Shown: positions 46,545 through 55,626, numbered from the stretch's first letter. The stretch: 64,000 bases of DNA from Candidatus Melainabacteria bacterium (GCA_003153555.1 PLZS01000099.1:186002-250001), one strand, 5' to 3'. A program made the numbers and translations. Notes: a model not told the origin generated them from the letters alone.

Positions 46545-46904
46545 GATAATTCCTCTCTTAAATTGTGTGCGTGTGTTTCATTTGGTGTTCGGAGCGGTCG
46601 ACGGGACTCAAAACTAGAATGTTCCAAAATTGCTTGAAACGATGTAACAGCGAGTAATCTTTCCGTTACTGAATTGCCGTCGCACCCCATAGCGACCTTG
46701 ACAGCAGACTGCGGATGTTGAGACGTGGGGCCGAGCGTATCACCGGGGAGCGCCTTCTGCGGCGCTGACTAAGGGGGCACAGTTTCCCAACGGCGCAGGC
46801 GTCTCGCTGGATCTACCGATGCTCCACACAGCGCGCGACCACCTACTGACAGCTCAACCGTTAAGATAGAACTACGTCCATTCCCCTCTTAACAGCACAT
46901 CCCT
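46545..46904. other. GC-rich gap before tRNA-Thr, possible structured RNA
   Basis: 360 bp without a coding frame. From about 46700 to 46860 it is distinctly GC-rich with a perfect stem AGCGCC-TTCTGC-GGCGCT and other short complementarities. It does not match the SRP, tmRNA, RNase P or 6S motifs that I know. Could be an unidentified small RNA. Confidence 0.3.
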
Positions 46905-46910
46905 TATAAT
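46905..46910 (+). promoter_or_regulatory. -10 element of the tRNA-Thr promoter
   Basis: TATAAT lies 15 bp before the tRNA. No good -35 hexamer at the usual distance. Confidence 0.5.
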
Positions 46911-46925
46911 GTCGTCCTGACTTTT

Positions 46926-46998
<73 letters not shown>

Positions 46999-47012
46999 AA
47001 TCTATGCAATTC

Positions 47013-47059
47013 ACAAAAACAAAACCCTCATGCCTGGCGCCTTTCCAGAGATGAGGGTT
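47013..47059 (-). terminator. Rho-independent terminator of the integrase gene
   Basis: Perfect 9-bp stem AACCCTCAT/ATGAGGGTT (47023-47031/47051-47059); on the minus strand it runs into TTTTGTTTTTG. Confidence 0.8.
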
Positions 47060-47075
47060 ATAAGCATTTACACAC

Positions 47076-47095
47076 TGTGCACCTTTCTGTGCACC
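47076..47095 (+). repeat. TGTGCACC pair, left end
   Basis: TGTGCACC occurs at 47076 and 47088 (12-bp spacing) then TTTA; the same arrangement stands at 61488-61507. Candidate arm-type sites for the integrase. Confidence 0.6.
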
Positions 47096-47096
47096 T

Positions 47097-48242
47097 TTAA
47101 TTGCAAAGTGCCTCTTTTGTTGGCTCTTTCGCTTCAAACATCATCGATACAATCCGCTCATTCTCTTTTGATGGATCATTGATGAACCGCAGGTAGTGCT
47201 TGAAAGTAGTTTGCAAAGTTGAGTGCCCGAGCACTTTTGCGACCCAACCGGGATTGGCACCTTGCTGCAAACATATAGATGCAAAGGTATGACGCAGTTG
47301 ATAAGACGGTCTGTGTCTCAATCCTGCCTTCTTCAAGGCGGCGGACCAGGTGGTATCAAGATGGCGGTTGAGCGGCAAACCGTTCTGTCCTACGAATACA
47401 TAGTCATTGCCGCCAAGCTCGGCTACTTTGCGCTCTTGCTTTAGAGCTGTGAGCACTTGAACCACTGGTGGCAACATTGGAATATAGCGCTCAGACGAGC
47501 CGGTCTTGGGCAAATCCTCGCAACCTTTCACTCGCGATTTATTGATATGAATTTCGCTCCGGACGAAATCAACATCCTGCCAACGGAGAGCTAGCATCTC
47601 ACCAGGGCGTGCTCCAGTCCACGCCAAGCAGGTGAAGACTGGCTTAAATAGCTTGGTTAGCTTAGACAAGGCGAGTTCTAGTTCTTCTTTCGTCAATGGG
47701 TCAACATCGGCTTGCTGCTCTCTAAGTCTTGGCACTCCATCAGCTGGATTCTCTTCAATGATCTTTCTACGGACGCAAACTTTGAGGACTGAGCGCAGGA
47801 GAGTTACAGTGCTATTGGCTCTGCAAGCTGATAAATGATTCGCGATTCTGGATAGAAATTGTGCAACGTGCTGCTCCTCAATGGCTGAGACTTGCAGATG
47901 TCCAAACTCAGGCAGCAAGTAATTCTTTAGATGCTCGTTGTACGTGCGCAATGTGCTCGCTTTGTTGTGCGCTCTCTCCGCCATGTACTCGGCGGCTGCT
48001 TCTGCGAAAGTCTTTAACTTTTTCGGTTGAGTCAACTTCTCGAAGCCGCTCCAATCATCAGTGATTCGACCGACTGTGCTTTGCTTACGAATCTCAGCAA
48101 GAGCTAGCTCTGCCTGCCTTCTATCCTTGCCGAAAGACTTTCTGATTTGCACATTGTTTACTTTCACACATATGTAATAGCTACTTCCGCGTATATAAAT
48201 GCCATTCTTCACTACGCCTTTCTTGGTTGTTTTGGTTGCCAT
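47097..48242 (-). CDS. int: Tyrosine recombinase (phage-type integrase)
   Basis: 381 residues. N-terminal arm-binding-like domain, SAM-like core-binding domain (about 80-180, FAEAAAEYMAERAHNKASTLRTYNEHLKNYLLP) and catalytic domain 195-370 with Arg in TGARPGEML, Lys on the beta-hairpin, HxxR-like QLRHTF, and LGHSTLQTTFKHY with the His and the nucleophile Tyr. All catalytic residues are present. GAGGAAG precedes the ATG. It faces the tRNA and its att site, normal for integrative elements. Confidence 0.95.
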   Translation of the reverse strand: MATKTTKKGVVKNGIYIRGSSYYICVKVNNVQIRKSFGKDRRQAELALAEIRKQSTVGRITDDWSGFEKLTQPKKLKTFAEAAAEYMAERAHNKASTLRTYNEHLKNYLLPEFGHLQVSAIEEQHVAQFLSRIANHLSACRANSTVTLLRSVLKVCVRRKIIEENPADGVPRLREQQADVDPLTKEELELALSKLTKLFKPVFTCLAWTGARPGEMLALRWQDVDFVRSEIHINKSRVKGCEDLPKTGSSERYIPMLPPVVQVLTALKQERKVAELGGNDYVFVGQNGLPLNRHLDTTWSAALKKAGLRHRPSYQLRHTFASICLQQGANPGWVAKVLGHSTLQTTFKHYLRFINDPSKENERIVSMMFEAKEPTKEALCN

Positions 48243-48281
48243 TCTTCCTCAGATGCGCGTGTCGCGGTGTGCTAGTATGTG

Positions 48282-48304
48282 CTACATGATATCACGTCAT
48301 GTAG
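48282..48304. promoter_or_regulatory. Palindromic operator between divergent int and regulator genes
   Basis: CTACATGA, 7 bp, TCATGTAG: a perfect 8-bp inverted repeat halfway between the two divergent start codons. Candidate target of the HTH protein encoded to its right. Confidence 0.6.
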
Positions 48305-48321
48305 AAATAAGGAACGGGTAA

Positions 48322-49491
48322 ATGACTGCGCAAGGACTAACTCCAGAAGAATTCGCAGACCGCATGGGCTTGAATGAGGACTATGTACGTCAATGTTGTC
48401 GCGGCGACGTAGACCCGAGAACAACTCGCAAGCGCGTTTTGCCTGATGGCTGGACGGCAAGACAGGATGGACGGCGCCAACCTTGGCTCATCTACAAGAG
48501 TGAAGACTTGGAGGTAATTGAGCGCGAAAAACTTTCTAGAAGCGAGTTTCACGAACAACTTATAAAAAATGGCATCAAGCTTGACGACCACGAAATAGAA
48601 TTTATTGAACAGCAGATCGAGCGTGACTTACGGTTTGAGGTCGCTCGTCGCACCGTGTTGGCAAAGATGCTCCAGCTTCCGGCACCGTCAAGTAATGAAG
48701 AGCGTTCGCAGCAGAACAAGGCTTTAGGGCTGATTGCAAAACGAGTGACTAACCTTATGTCGGATAGTGAACTAGTGCAGATGCTTCTGCATCGGTGGTC
48801 TCTTGGAATCGAAATCAACGAACCGGAAGATTATGGAAAGCATTTGTCCGCGCTCGATGGAACCTCGGCTTACTTGAGTACTAGAAGTGAGCTTAAAAAA
48901 GGCTCCCAATTTTTCGCGCGCATCAAGCATTATTATCGGGCTGCCGCATTCGATAACACCACAACTTCTGTCGAGGTCAAATTCTTACCTGATGGAAACT
49001 GGAAGATAGGCAACAGAGGGGCTTCAGACGAGGCTGCAACAGAATCGGTTTTAGTAGAATTTGGTGCTCTTGGGTTTAAAGTTGAAGACCTCGCGAAGTG
49101 GTTGTGGCACACGGAAATCTCATTTGATGAAGCCATACTTCGAGGTGAATTCGATCAAAAGAAACGAAAAAATTTGATTCACTCGTTCGCTGACTCGCCA
49201 GAAGTCATAGACCACCCGGCGCGTTCTGAGTTTCTGAATCGGTGCCAGCATTGCGGAAAAGAATTCAAGGACAAACTTTCCAACAAGCGCTTTTGTGCGA
49301 AAGGCGACGCCTGGTATTCCGCTGATGGAAGGAAAGAGCGAACAGATTGTAGACACGCTCACTGGAAATGGCTGAACGAATGGCTCGAAAAAAATTCAGA
49401 TGAATCGCAGAGCGATGAGCTGCGCTCAGCCCGTCGTACTGAATACATCGCTAAGCGTCTCGATGACTATCGCAGCCACTTAATCAAGTAG
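48322..49491 (+). CDS. Element regulator-like protein with N-terminal HTH and C-terminal zinc finger
   Basis: 389 residues, not a family that I know. The start is well supported by AGGAACGGGTAA. Residues 4-60 (LTPEEFADRMGLNEDYVRQCCRGDVDPRT...VLPDGW) look like a helix-turn-helix of the excisionase/MerR type. Residues 320-375 have CQHCGKEF...KRFCAKGD...DCRHAHWKW, a likely treble-clef zinc finger (Cys4 or Cys3-His) as in CGNR-type and phage proteins. The middle is helical. Divergent from int with the palindrome between them, it is a candidate regulator of integration. Confidence 0.6.
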   Translation: MTAQGLTPEEFADRMGLNEDYVRQCCRGDVDPRTTRKRVLPDGWTARQDGRRQPWLIYKSEDLEVIEREKLSRSEFHEQLIKNGIKLDDHEIEFIEQQIERDLRFEVARRTVLAKMLQLPAPSSNEERSQQNKALGLIAKRVTNLMSDSELVQMLLHRWSLGIEINEPEDYGKHLSALDGTSAYLSTRSELKKGSQFFARIKHYYRAAAFDNTTTSVEVKFLPDGNWKIGNRGASDEAATESVLVEFGALGFKVEDLAKWLWHTEISFDEAILRGEFDQKKRKNLIHSFADSPEVIDHPARSEFLNRCQHCGKEFKDKLSNKRFCAKGDAWYSADGRKERTDCRHAHWKWLNEWLEKNSDESQSDELRSARRTEYIAKRLDDYRSHLIK

Positions 49492-49519
49492 AACGGAATC
49501 AGCTTGAAGAAAACATGAG

Positions 49520-49550
49520 ACAGGCACCGACATTGGTGCCTGTTCCTTTC
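49520..49550 (+). terminator. Terminator after the regulator gene
   Basis: Perfect stem ACAGGCACC/GGTGCCTGT with a 6-base loop, then TCCTTTC, 29 bp after the stop codon. Confidence 0.65.
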
Positions 49551-49673
49551 GGTATTCTTCATCTTAAGCGCAGACAATGTCATGTAAAACCGTTGGTAAT
49601 CACCCCCGGTTGACGCCATGACGCGACTGGCCGTTTTATACAACAGCACGCACAAACATGGAGCGAGTTTCAA

Positions 49674-49946
49674 ATGACAAACCACGATATACAAAAAACT
49701 GAATTGCCGACTCTCTATTCAGTACTAGAAGCCGGAACATTACTTGGTACCGGACGGAGCAAAACTTGGGACCTGATTTGGAAGGGTCAACTAGGGCATT
49801 ACCGAATTGGCAAGAAGATTCAAGTCTCTGCTGCTCATATTAGCGACTTTTTGAAGGGTCGCGAAGTAGCACCGCATGATGCCAAAGCCATCGCGAAGAA
49901 AACAGCCACTGACATTATTAGCGCTTCGCGTAAGAGAGGTGCATAG
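49674..49946 (+). CDS. Excisionase-like HTH protein, 90 aa
   Basis: Residues 12-65 (LPTLYSVLEAGTLLGTGRSKTWDLIWKGQLGHYRIGKKIQVSAAHISDFL) match the HTH_17/excisionase winged-helix fold: helix, turn, recognition helix SKTWDLI, wing RIGKKIQV. A basic C-terminus follows. It probably acts as recombination directionality factor of the element or as replication initiation regulator. First gene of a rightward run (next start 3 bp on). Confidence 0.8.
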   Translation: MTNHDIQKTELPTLYSVLEAGTLLGTGRSKTWDLIWKGQLGHYRIGKKIQVSAAHISDFLKGREVAPHDAKAIAKKTATDIISASRKRGA

Positions 49947-49948
49947 GC

Positions 49949-50473
49949 ATGACGAAAACATATGAAAGGGCGGATGAAATCAAGATTGTTGACGAGTTAC
50001 GCGCGCTGCTGCTGTACGCAACAGGAGCCGGGTACCGCGAAGCAGCATTGCCCCGCTTTTGGGTCCAGGCAATGGAATTAGTTGCCAAATACAAATCATG
50101 GCTGGAAGGGTACGCGGCTGTGCTGTCGTCATCAGGCAAACAAGGTGACACTCAACATGCTCAAATCCTCGTTAAAATCGCATCGAAATTGGCGATAGAA
50201 AACAAAAGTTTTCCCGTCAACCGATCAAGCGATTACATCACGGATTGCTTAGATTCGGTGCGGGACCAAATAGAACACGTTCATTGCGACTTCATCGATT
50301 TTCTAAAGTCTCGCGACACTGCCCTGTCTCAAAACGCCGAACAAACTCCCAAGATCGATTTAACTGAACGCACAACAGTTGCTTTTGAAAGAGTTGCCGT
50401 AGCCCAAGAGCGCAGCATGCGCCTTCTCGAAAGAATCGAGAGCTACCTGGCTCACGGGAAATATGCACCTTGA
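49949..50473 (+). CDS. Hypothetical helical protein, 174 aa
   Basis: Not recognised. All-alpha composition, no signal peptide, with a coiled-coil-like C-terminus (VAFERVAVAQERSMRLLERIESYL, residues 143-166). It starts 3 bp after the HTH gene, so it is translated with it. Located just before the replication genes; an accessory replication protein is possible. Confidence 0.6.
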   Translation: MTKTYERADEIKIVDELRALLLYATGAGYREAALPRFWVQAMELVAKYKSWLEGYAAVLSSSGKQGDTQHAQILVKIASKLAIENKSFPVNRSSDYITDCLDSVRDQIEHVHCDFIDFLKSRDTALSQNAEQTPKIDLTERTTVAFERVAVAQERSMRLLERIESYLAHGKYAP

Positions 50474-50532
50474 AAATCAAAACGCCCGAGCAACCAGGCG
50501 TCTCAACGAACTTACTTTTCAGAGGCAAACCA

Positions 50533-51456
50533 ATGATATACAACAATGACTTCTGGCGCAACAGTGCCATGAGTGACTTGGTCACCGCGCTTGGTGCCCG
50601 CAAGTCAGGTTCAGAATTCCTTGCGAACTGTCCGGTGCATGGTGGCGATAGTTTCACCATTACCGAAAAACAAGGGCGCATCCTGGTCCACTGCTTTGCT
50701 GGTTGCGATCAGCTAGCGGTTCTCGCGGCTATAAGAAAGCTGGGTGTCCAGCCACGCGGTATCAGATCGCAGGAGGCACGAGACCCAGTCGAGCCCGACC
50801 AAGCAAAAGCCCGAGCCATCATGAGGGTCTGGAACGAGGGTGGCGCCGTGCAACCTGGTGATGCGGTGGACACCTATCTGCGAAACAGGGGGATCATTCT
50901 TAGTGTTTATCCCGACTCGATTCGCTTGCATCCGGCGTTGGGATACTGGCACGAAAAAGAGTTAATAGGGACTTTCCCCGCGATGCTTGCCAGGGTCACA
51001 TCTGCCGCAGGAGAACTGGTATCTGTTCATCGGACATACCTGACAGAATCGGGAACGAAAGCGGATGTACCGCAGCCGAGGAAGTTAATGAGTCCCGCTC
51101 TATCTGGCGGCTCTCGCGGTGGTGCAATCAGACTTTTCCCAGAGTCGAAAGTCCTTGCCGTTGGTGAAGGCATAGAAACCTGTTTGGCTGTTCATTCTGC
51201 AAAGGGCTATTCAGTGTGGTGCACGATAAGCGCCGTGGGAATGGCATCCCTGGTGGTTCCTGGCTCGGTAGAGACAGTAATAATATGCGCGGATAAGGAT
51301 GCAAGTGGCGCTGGTGAACATGCAGCACAGAAGCTTGCTGAGCGTCTCTATCGTGATGGAAAGAACGTAAGTATTGCGCTACCACCCGGGCCCATTGTCG
51401 GCAAGTCAGTCGACTGGCTAGATGTATTAAGGAATCACGCAAACCATGGACAGTAA
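50533..51456 (+). CDS. Primase-like protein with CHC2 zinc finger and TOPRIM domain
   Basis: The frame opens with a TTG at 50470, but ATG 50533 has AGAGG in front, giving 307 residues. Residues 32-60 form the zinc finger CPVH...CFAGC; a helical DUF7146-like region follows; the TOPRIM part has VLAVGEGIETCLAV (Glu) and VIICADKDASGAGEHAAQ (Asp-x-Asp). Such proteins are primases of phages and plasmids that start lagging-strand synthesis. Its 3' end overlaps the DUF3987 gene by 11 bp. A replication module for the element is the obvious role. Confidence 0.85.
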   Translation: MIYNNDFWRNSAMSDLVTALGARKSGSEFLANCPVHGGDSFTITEKQGRILVHCFAGCDQLAVLAAIRKLGVQPRGIRSQEARDPVEPDQAKARAIMRVWNEGGAVQPGDAVDTYLRNRGIILSVYPDSIRLHPALGYWHEKELIGTFPAMLARVTSAAGELVSVHRTYLTESGTKADVPQPRKLMSPALSGGSRGGAIRLFPESKVLAVGEGIETCLAVHSAKGYSVWCTISAVGMASLVVPGSVETVIICADKDASGAGEHAAQKLAERLYRDGKNVSIALPPGPIVGKSVDWLDVLRNHANHGQ

Positions 51457-53038
51457 ACCAAAGGTCAATTTATTCGGCGACAATTCGAGCCCGTCCGCAG
51501 AGATTCTAGACAACAATACACACGACTTCGCACCGGCTATTGCAGTAAAGGACGATGGTGCCGCACTAGATTGGCAGGACCCGGTGCTCTTTGGAGAAAT
51601 TGAAACACCTTCGATCGGTTGCGAACTGCTTCCGCCAGTATTAGGAGAGTTTGCAAAAGAGTTAAGCCGACACACGCAGACACCTGAGGCTATGGCAGTC
51701 ATGTTGGTTCTAGCCGTTGCTGCTACCTGTATTCAGAAGCGATTTGTAGTTTCTCCATATGGTGATGATTACACAGAGCCCTTGCCCCTTTGGTGTGTTG
51801 TCGCGATGCCACCAGCGAGCCGGAAGACGGCTGTCTTGTCTGCGATACGTGAACCTTTGGTCACCTGGGAGCGCGAACAAGCCGAGACGAATAAAGGTGC
51901 GATTTTCGAAAACCAAACTAAACGGGAAGTGCTGGCAAAAAGAATCGAAAAAACTCGCAAATTAGCCGTCGATGCTGAGGGTCCTGGTGAACGTGACCGC
52001 CTCATTTCAGAATGTTCTTCGCTCGAGTCTGAAATGCCAGAAGAAATGAAAGAGCCTCGGCTCTGGACATCAGACATAACACCTGAAAAATTGCAAAGCC
52101 TCCTGGTCGAACATGGCGAGCGAATGGCGGTGCTCGCCGATGAAGGTGGCATCTTCGAAGTGATGAGCGGTCTCTACAGCGACGGGAATGTAAATATCGA
52201 CGTATTCCTGCAGGCGCACGCCGGCGGGTCTGTTCGAGTAGATAGAGGCTCTCGCCAAGCTCATCTCGATAAGCCTGCGCTGACATTTGGACTGGCCGTG
52301 CAGCCGTCTATCATTGCCGACCTCTCGCAAGGGTCCAAGCGAAAATTCAGAGGCAATGGTGCCCTTGCACGCTTCTTATATTGCATTCCTGAATCGAACA
52401 TCGGCTCACGAAGAATAGGCAAGAGTGAGCCTATAAAGCCAGCCGCAAAGATTGCGTACAATGCGTGTCTCTACAAACTGTTGTTTATAGAACCCCTCAT
52501 TGTTAACAAGAAAGAACAGCCGCGCGTGTTAGTGCTCGATGAGCATGCAGCGAGTGAGTTCGTAGCCTTCGCTGAAATGATTGAATCAAAGCAAGGCGAG
52601 CGAGGCGAATTTGAGCTCATTCAAGATTGGACCGGCAAGCTTCCTGGCGCCGCACTTCGCATTGCGGGAATCTGTCATGTCGTCGAACATGGTGGCGTCA
52701 ATTTGAATATCAATAAGCAAACAATGACTCGTGCACTGGATCTGTGCGCATTGCTTATCGGGCATGCCCAAGCAGCCTTTGAAATGATGGGGTGTGATCC
52801 GTCCGTCTCAGACGCGAAGTATGTTCTCAGATGGCTAATGGACAATCGTGAAAGGAGTTGTAAACAGAATGATATTCACAGACTTCCGCGATTCAAGAAT
52901 GGAAAAGTTGACCGAGTTATCAAAGCGGTGGACGTTTTGCATGAGCGCCACATTCTAAGTAAGCGCGACGAATTGAGCACGAAAAAGCCTACTCTCATTT
53001 ATCACGTAAACCCTGCGATTTTCGGAACGGTCAGCTAA
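51446..53038 (+). CDS. DUF3987 protein (replication helicase-like)
   Basis: 530 residues, overlapping the primase gene. The DUF3987 family sits beside TOPRIM primases in mobile elements and is thought to be an ATPase/helicase part of the replication module. Here the loop expected to bind phosphate reads AMPPASRKTAVL (near residue 115), without the usual Gly-Lys-Ser/Thr, an accepted variant in this family; the Asp/Glu motif VLADEGGIFEVMSGLY (near 228) is present. ATP use is therefore uncertain. Confidence 0.8.
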   Translation: MDSKPKVNLFGDNSSPSAEILDNNTHDFAPAIAVKDDGAALDWQDPVLFGEIETPSIGCELLPPVLGEFAKELSRHTQTPEAMAVMLVLAVAATCIQKRFVVSPYGDDYTEPLPLWCVVAMPPASRKTAVLSAIREPLVTWEREQAETNKGAIFENQTKREVLAKRIEKTRKLAVDAEGPGERDRLISECSSLESEMPEEMKEPRLWTSDITPEKLQSLLVEHGERMAVLADEGGIFEVMSGLYSDGNVNIDVFLQAHAGGSVRVDRGSRQAHLDKPALTFGLAVQPSIIADLSQGSKRKFRGNGALARFLYCIPESNIGSRRIGKSEPIKPAAKIAYNACLYKLLFIEPLIVNKKEQPRVLVLDEHAASEFVAFAEMIESKQGERGEFELIQDWTGKLPGAALRIAGICHVVEHGGVNLNINKQTMTRALDLCALLIGHAQAAFEMMGCDPSVSDAKYVLRWLMDNRERSCKQNDIHRLPRFKNGKVDRVIKAVDVLHERHILSKRDELSTKKPTLIYHVNPAIFGTVS

Positions 53039-53379
53039 TGGGTTGGCGTGAAATTTTAAAATCACTTCCAGGGGATAAAGAGGACAAAGAGGATTATGTA
53101 AAACCGGTGTTAGCACCAGCGTTAGAACCTGGCGCTCATAATCCTCTTTATCCCTCTGGAAGGTCTCTAAAAGCTGTCGACGAGGCTGAGGCTGCTGACA
53201 TCTCGGTATGGCTGCATCGAGTTCTGAACGCTGACACCACAGATGGTGTCTTAGCCGTCGTGGAAAGTTTTCGCCTTTTGGATTGGACTGATAACCAGCG
53301 TTCGCAAATGTCCCGATACTATATCCGGAAACTTTCTTCAATAAGCTCGCTTTCAACGAGTACATGGACAGAAACATGA
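53038..53379 (+). CDS. Hypothetical protein, 113 aa, coupled to DUF3987 gene
   Basis: Its ATG shares a base with the TAA of the preceding gene (TAATG), so translation is coupled. The N-terminus PGDKEDKEDY comes from the repeat DNA described separately; residues 60-110 are helical (WLHRVLNADTTDGVLAVVESFRLLDW). Short proteins with such DKED starts follow DUF3987 genes in other elements as far as I recall. Function unknown. Confidence 0.6.
   Translation: MGWREILKSLPGDKEDKEDYVKPVLAPALEPGAHNPLYPSGRSLKAVDEAEAADISVWLHRVLNADTTDGVLAVVESFRLLDWTDNQRSQMSRYYIRKLSSISSLSTSTWTET
53061..53096 (+). repeat. 36-bp inverted repeat, copy 1
   Basis: 35 of 36 bases equal the reverse complement of 59128-59163. Core CCAGGGGAT(A/T)AAGAGGACAA. 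A third, shorter inverted copy stands at 53140-53162. Confidence 0.85.
53140..53162 (-). repeat. Third, partial copy of the 36-bp repeat
   Basis: Reverse complement matches CTTCCAG(A)GGGATAAAGAGGA of copy 1 with one extra base; with copy 1 it could fold into a 20-bp stem with a 55-bp loop. Confidence 0.7.
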
Positions 53380-53412
53380 TTCCTGAGGAGTTTGACGGGA
53401 AAGTTTGGGTAG

Positions 53413-54345
53413 ATGAGAAACAGGAGATGGAAGCAATTGTCCTCAGTCGCAAGCAGTCTGACGAATACAGCCGAGGAGCCCTCTTTGAGTTTCATTTCGA
53501 AAGATTATTTAAAAGCAGTCGTCGAGATCGGTGCTCCGTATGGAAAAGAGACGAAGTGGCGCGGATCTGGAATTCTCTATGGCGACATTGTAGGGGTCCA
53601 CGACCCGGGACCACCTCTCGCGCTAAAGATGGTTCTGTATGTTGTTACTAACAAGCATGTACTAAGGGGCATCTCTGAGGAAGACAAGGCTACCCAGGTT
53701 GTTATGAGATTCGTAAAAAAGTCATCAGGCAAGGCGGAGGTGCACAATTTCTTGCTTGCTTCAGAAGAAGGTCCACTATGGTGCTCTCACCCCAGTATTG
53801 TAGTAGACGTCGCGGTTCTACGATTGCGCTTAGAAGATGAATATGCGAGCGACACGGACTTTCAGCCGATTACATTCCCATATTTTTCAACATTGTCTCA
53901 AATGGAGTCTGGCGGATGCATGGAAGGCGACAGCATTTTCGTCGTTGGATTTCCCTACTCAGTACCTCAGTTAAGACCGCTGAACAAGACCTATCCAATC
54001 GTAAGAGGCGGAATAATCTCAAGAATCGCTGATGCTTACGCTGGTGAAAGCGACACATTTATCATTGATGCCACAGTTTATCCCGGGAACAGCGGCGGAC
54101 CAGTAATCTTAAAATCAGAACATTCAGGTGCACATCTGACAGGCACCAAGGGACTGGAAAAATCCTACATGATAGGCATTGTCAGTGAGTACTTGGACTA
54201 TCAAGAAAATGCAGTCTCAGAACAGACCGGTCGAACGCGAGTCTTTTTTTCCGAAAATAGTGGACTGGCGCGGGTTGAAACAACAGACAATATTCTAGCA
54301 ACTTTGAATATCCTGAAATCCAAGCTTGGTGCTGCTCCCGATTGA
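53413..54345 (+). CDS. Trypsin-like serine protease without signal peptide
   Basis: 310 residues. Chymotrypsin-fold triad: His82 in TNKHVLRG, Asp132 in VDVAVLRL, Ser227 in YPGNSGGPV. No signal peptide and no PDZ domain, so it acts in the cytoplasm. The first 25 residues may be an artefact: the start has a poor ribosome-binding site and lies 33 bp after the previous stop, in another frame. Protease genes on mobile elements are often defence effectors, but no partner such as a toxin precursor is adjacent here; the pair 55627/55851 is 1.3 kb away. Role open. Confidence 0.85.
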   Translation: MRNRRWKQLSSVASSLTNTAEEPSLSFISKDYLKAVVEIGAPYGKETKWRGSGILYGDIVGVHDPGPPLALKMVLYVVTNKHVLRGISEEDKATQVVMRFVKKSSGKAEVHNFLLASEEGPLWCSHPSIVVDVAVLRLRLEDEYASDTDFQPITFPYFSTLSQMESGGCMEGDSIFVVGFPYSVPQLRPLNKTYPIVRGGIISRIADAYAGESDTFIIDATVYPGNSGGPVILKSEHSGAHLTGTKGLEKSYMIGIVSEYLDYQENAVSEQTGRTRVFFSENSGLARVETTDNILATLNILKSKLGAAPD

Positions 54346-54571
54346 AATCACCGCAGCTTTTGCACTACGAACATCGCGACGGTTTGGCTGGTGGCATCAG
54401 TAATACAAGTTGGTTTTGTTCCGCTGAGATTAAGGGCACCAACACGCAGACCATCTGAGACTGTGCCACCTCCAGGAAGCCACGCAGCTTGTCGCTTCGG
54501 CTTGCGGAATCTATCCACCCAACTCGTAGCGCTGGGATTGATGAAGTCGAGAGGTCCATATGATTTCCACC

Positions 54572-55456
54572 TTATTGAATCATTGCGCTGCCTTCAGTGC
54601 CCATAAAGCTGCCAGGACTAAACATGTTCGTCAGCCCGCTGCCGAATGAGCTGCCGGTTGAGCCGGTGCCGGTGCTACTGCTGCCACTGCCAGTTAAGCC
54701 GCTCAACAAACCACTGCCGAATGATTGTGCGGGTCCGCTGCTCAAGAGCCCTGCTCCAGCGTTACCGAGTGTATAGAGCTGGTTGGCTCGTGCCTGGTTT
54801 TGCGCCTCGTAGGCTTTCAGGGTGTTGGCGTAGTTGGTCAATCCAAATTGATTTTGATTGTTGTTGGCCGTTAAATTATAGGTGTTCAAATTCGCATTGT
54901 TGTTGCCTGCGTACTGATTCTGCATGTTCGCACCTTGCAGCTGGAGCCCTGCCACGTCGTTGCCTTGCTGCACGCCTAGCGCGTTTTGTTGCGCTGCAAG
55001 AGCGGGAGCGCCCGCGTAGTAACTTTGGCGACCTTGCAGAAGATCGTTATAGGCTTGTTGCGCGTACTGCAATCCGGCAGAGTACTCTTGCCCCGCTCCT
55101 GCTGATACGAGTTGCCCCATGTATCCGCCGGCATAGCTGCCTGAGTTCTGCCCGTTCGCGTAGAGGTTCGCTTGTCCTTGCGCGATGGCCGGCAGAACGT
55201 ACTGCTGATAGTAGTACTGCTCGTAAGGCTGCATTCCGGCAGGGTCGAGCGGATTACCCGGTAATTGAAGGTTTGACGGTAGGCTTGTTCCGGCGCCGTT
55301 TCCCTCGATTTGGTTCGCTTGCCCGATTATCTCCGCCGCTGTCTGCGCTTTCGGTATGACGCTGGCCGGGTTCGGTGGTGTCACCACTGGCGGTGCTTGT
55401 GTGTACGGCGCTGGTGGTACGTAGGTAGGTGCTGTCGGCGTCTTCGGTTTGCTCAT
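54572..55456 (-). CDS. Low-complexity Ala/Gly/Asn/Gln-rich protein, 294 aa
   Basis: I choose ATG 55456 (GAGGC upstream) over a TTG eight codons earlier. Pro-rich start (KPKTPTAPTYVPPAPYTQAPPVV), middle of Gln/Asn/Ala/Tyr repeats, Gly/Ser-rich end. The composition resembles phage virion or DNA-ejection proteins, or biofilm matrix proteins, but I cannot name a family. The only minus-strand gene in this part of the element, between converging gene runs. Confidence 0.55.
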   Translation of the reverse strand: MSKPKTPTAPTYVPPAPYTQAPPVVTPPNPASVIPKAQTAAEIIGQANQIEGNGAGTSLPSNLQLPGNPLDPAGMQPYEQYYYQQYVLPAIAQGQANLYANGQNSGSYAGGYMGQLVSAGAGQEYSAGLQYAQQAYNDLLQGRQSYYAGAPALAAQQNALGVQQGNDVAGLQLQGANMQNQYAGNNNANLNTYNLTANNNQNQFGLTNYANTLKAYEAQNQARANQLYTLGNAGAGLLSSGPAQSFGSGLLSGLTGSGSSSTGTGSTGSSFGSGLTNMFSPGSFMGTEGSAMIQ

Positions 55457-55626
55457 TTGCTGGTTGCCTCGTTTGGACAATGTTGGATTCCGACATCGAG
55501 CATAGCTAAATGGGCGGCACCATACAAGGTTCCGCAGTTCATTTTCGCTAAGGTGTTCAGTCCGGTCCTTAGCAGGGTATGTTTGATTGACGGATTATCT
55601 TTTCGGCACAATCGAGGCAAAGCGAA

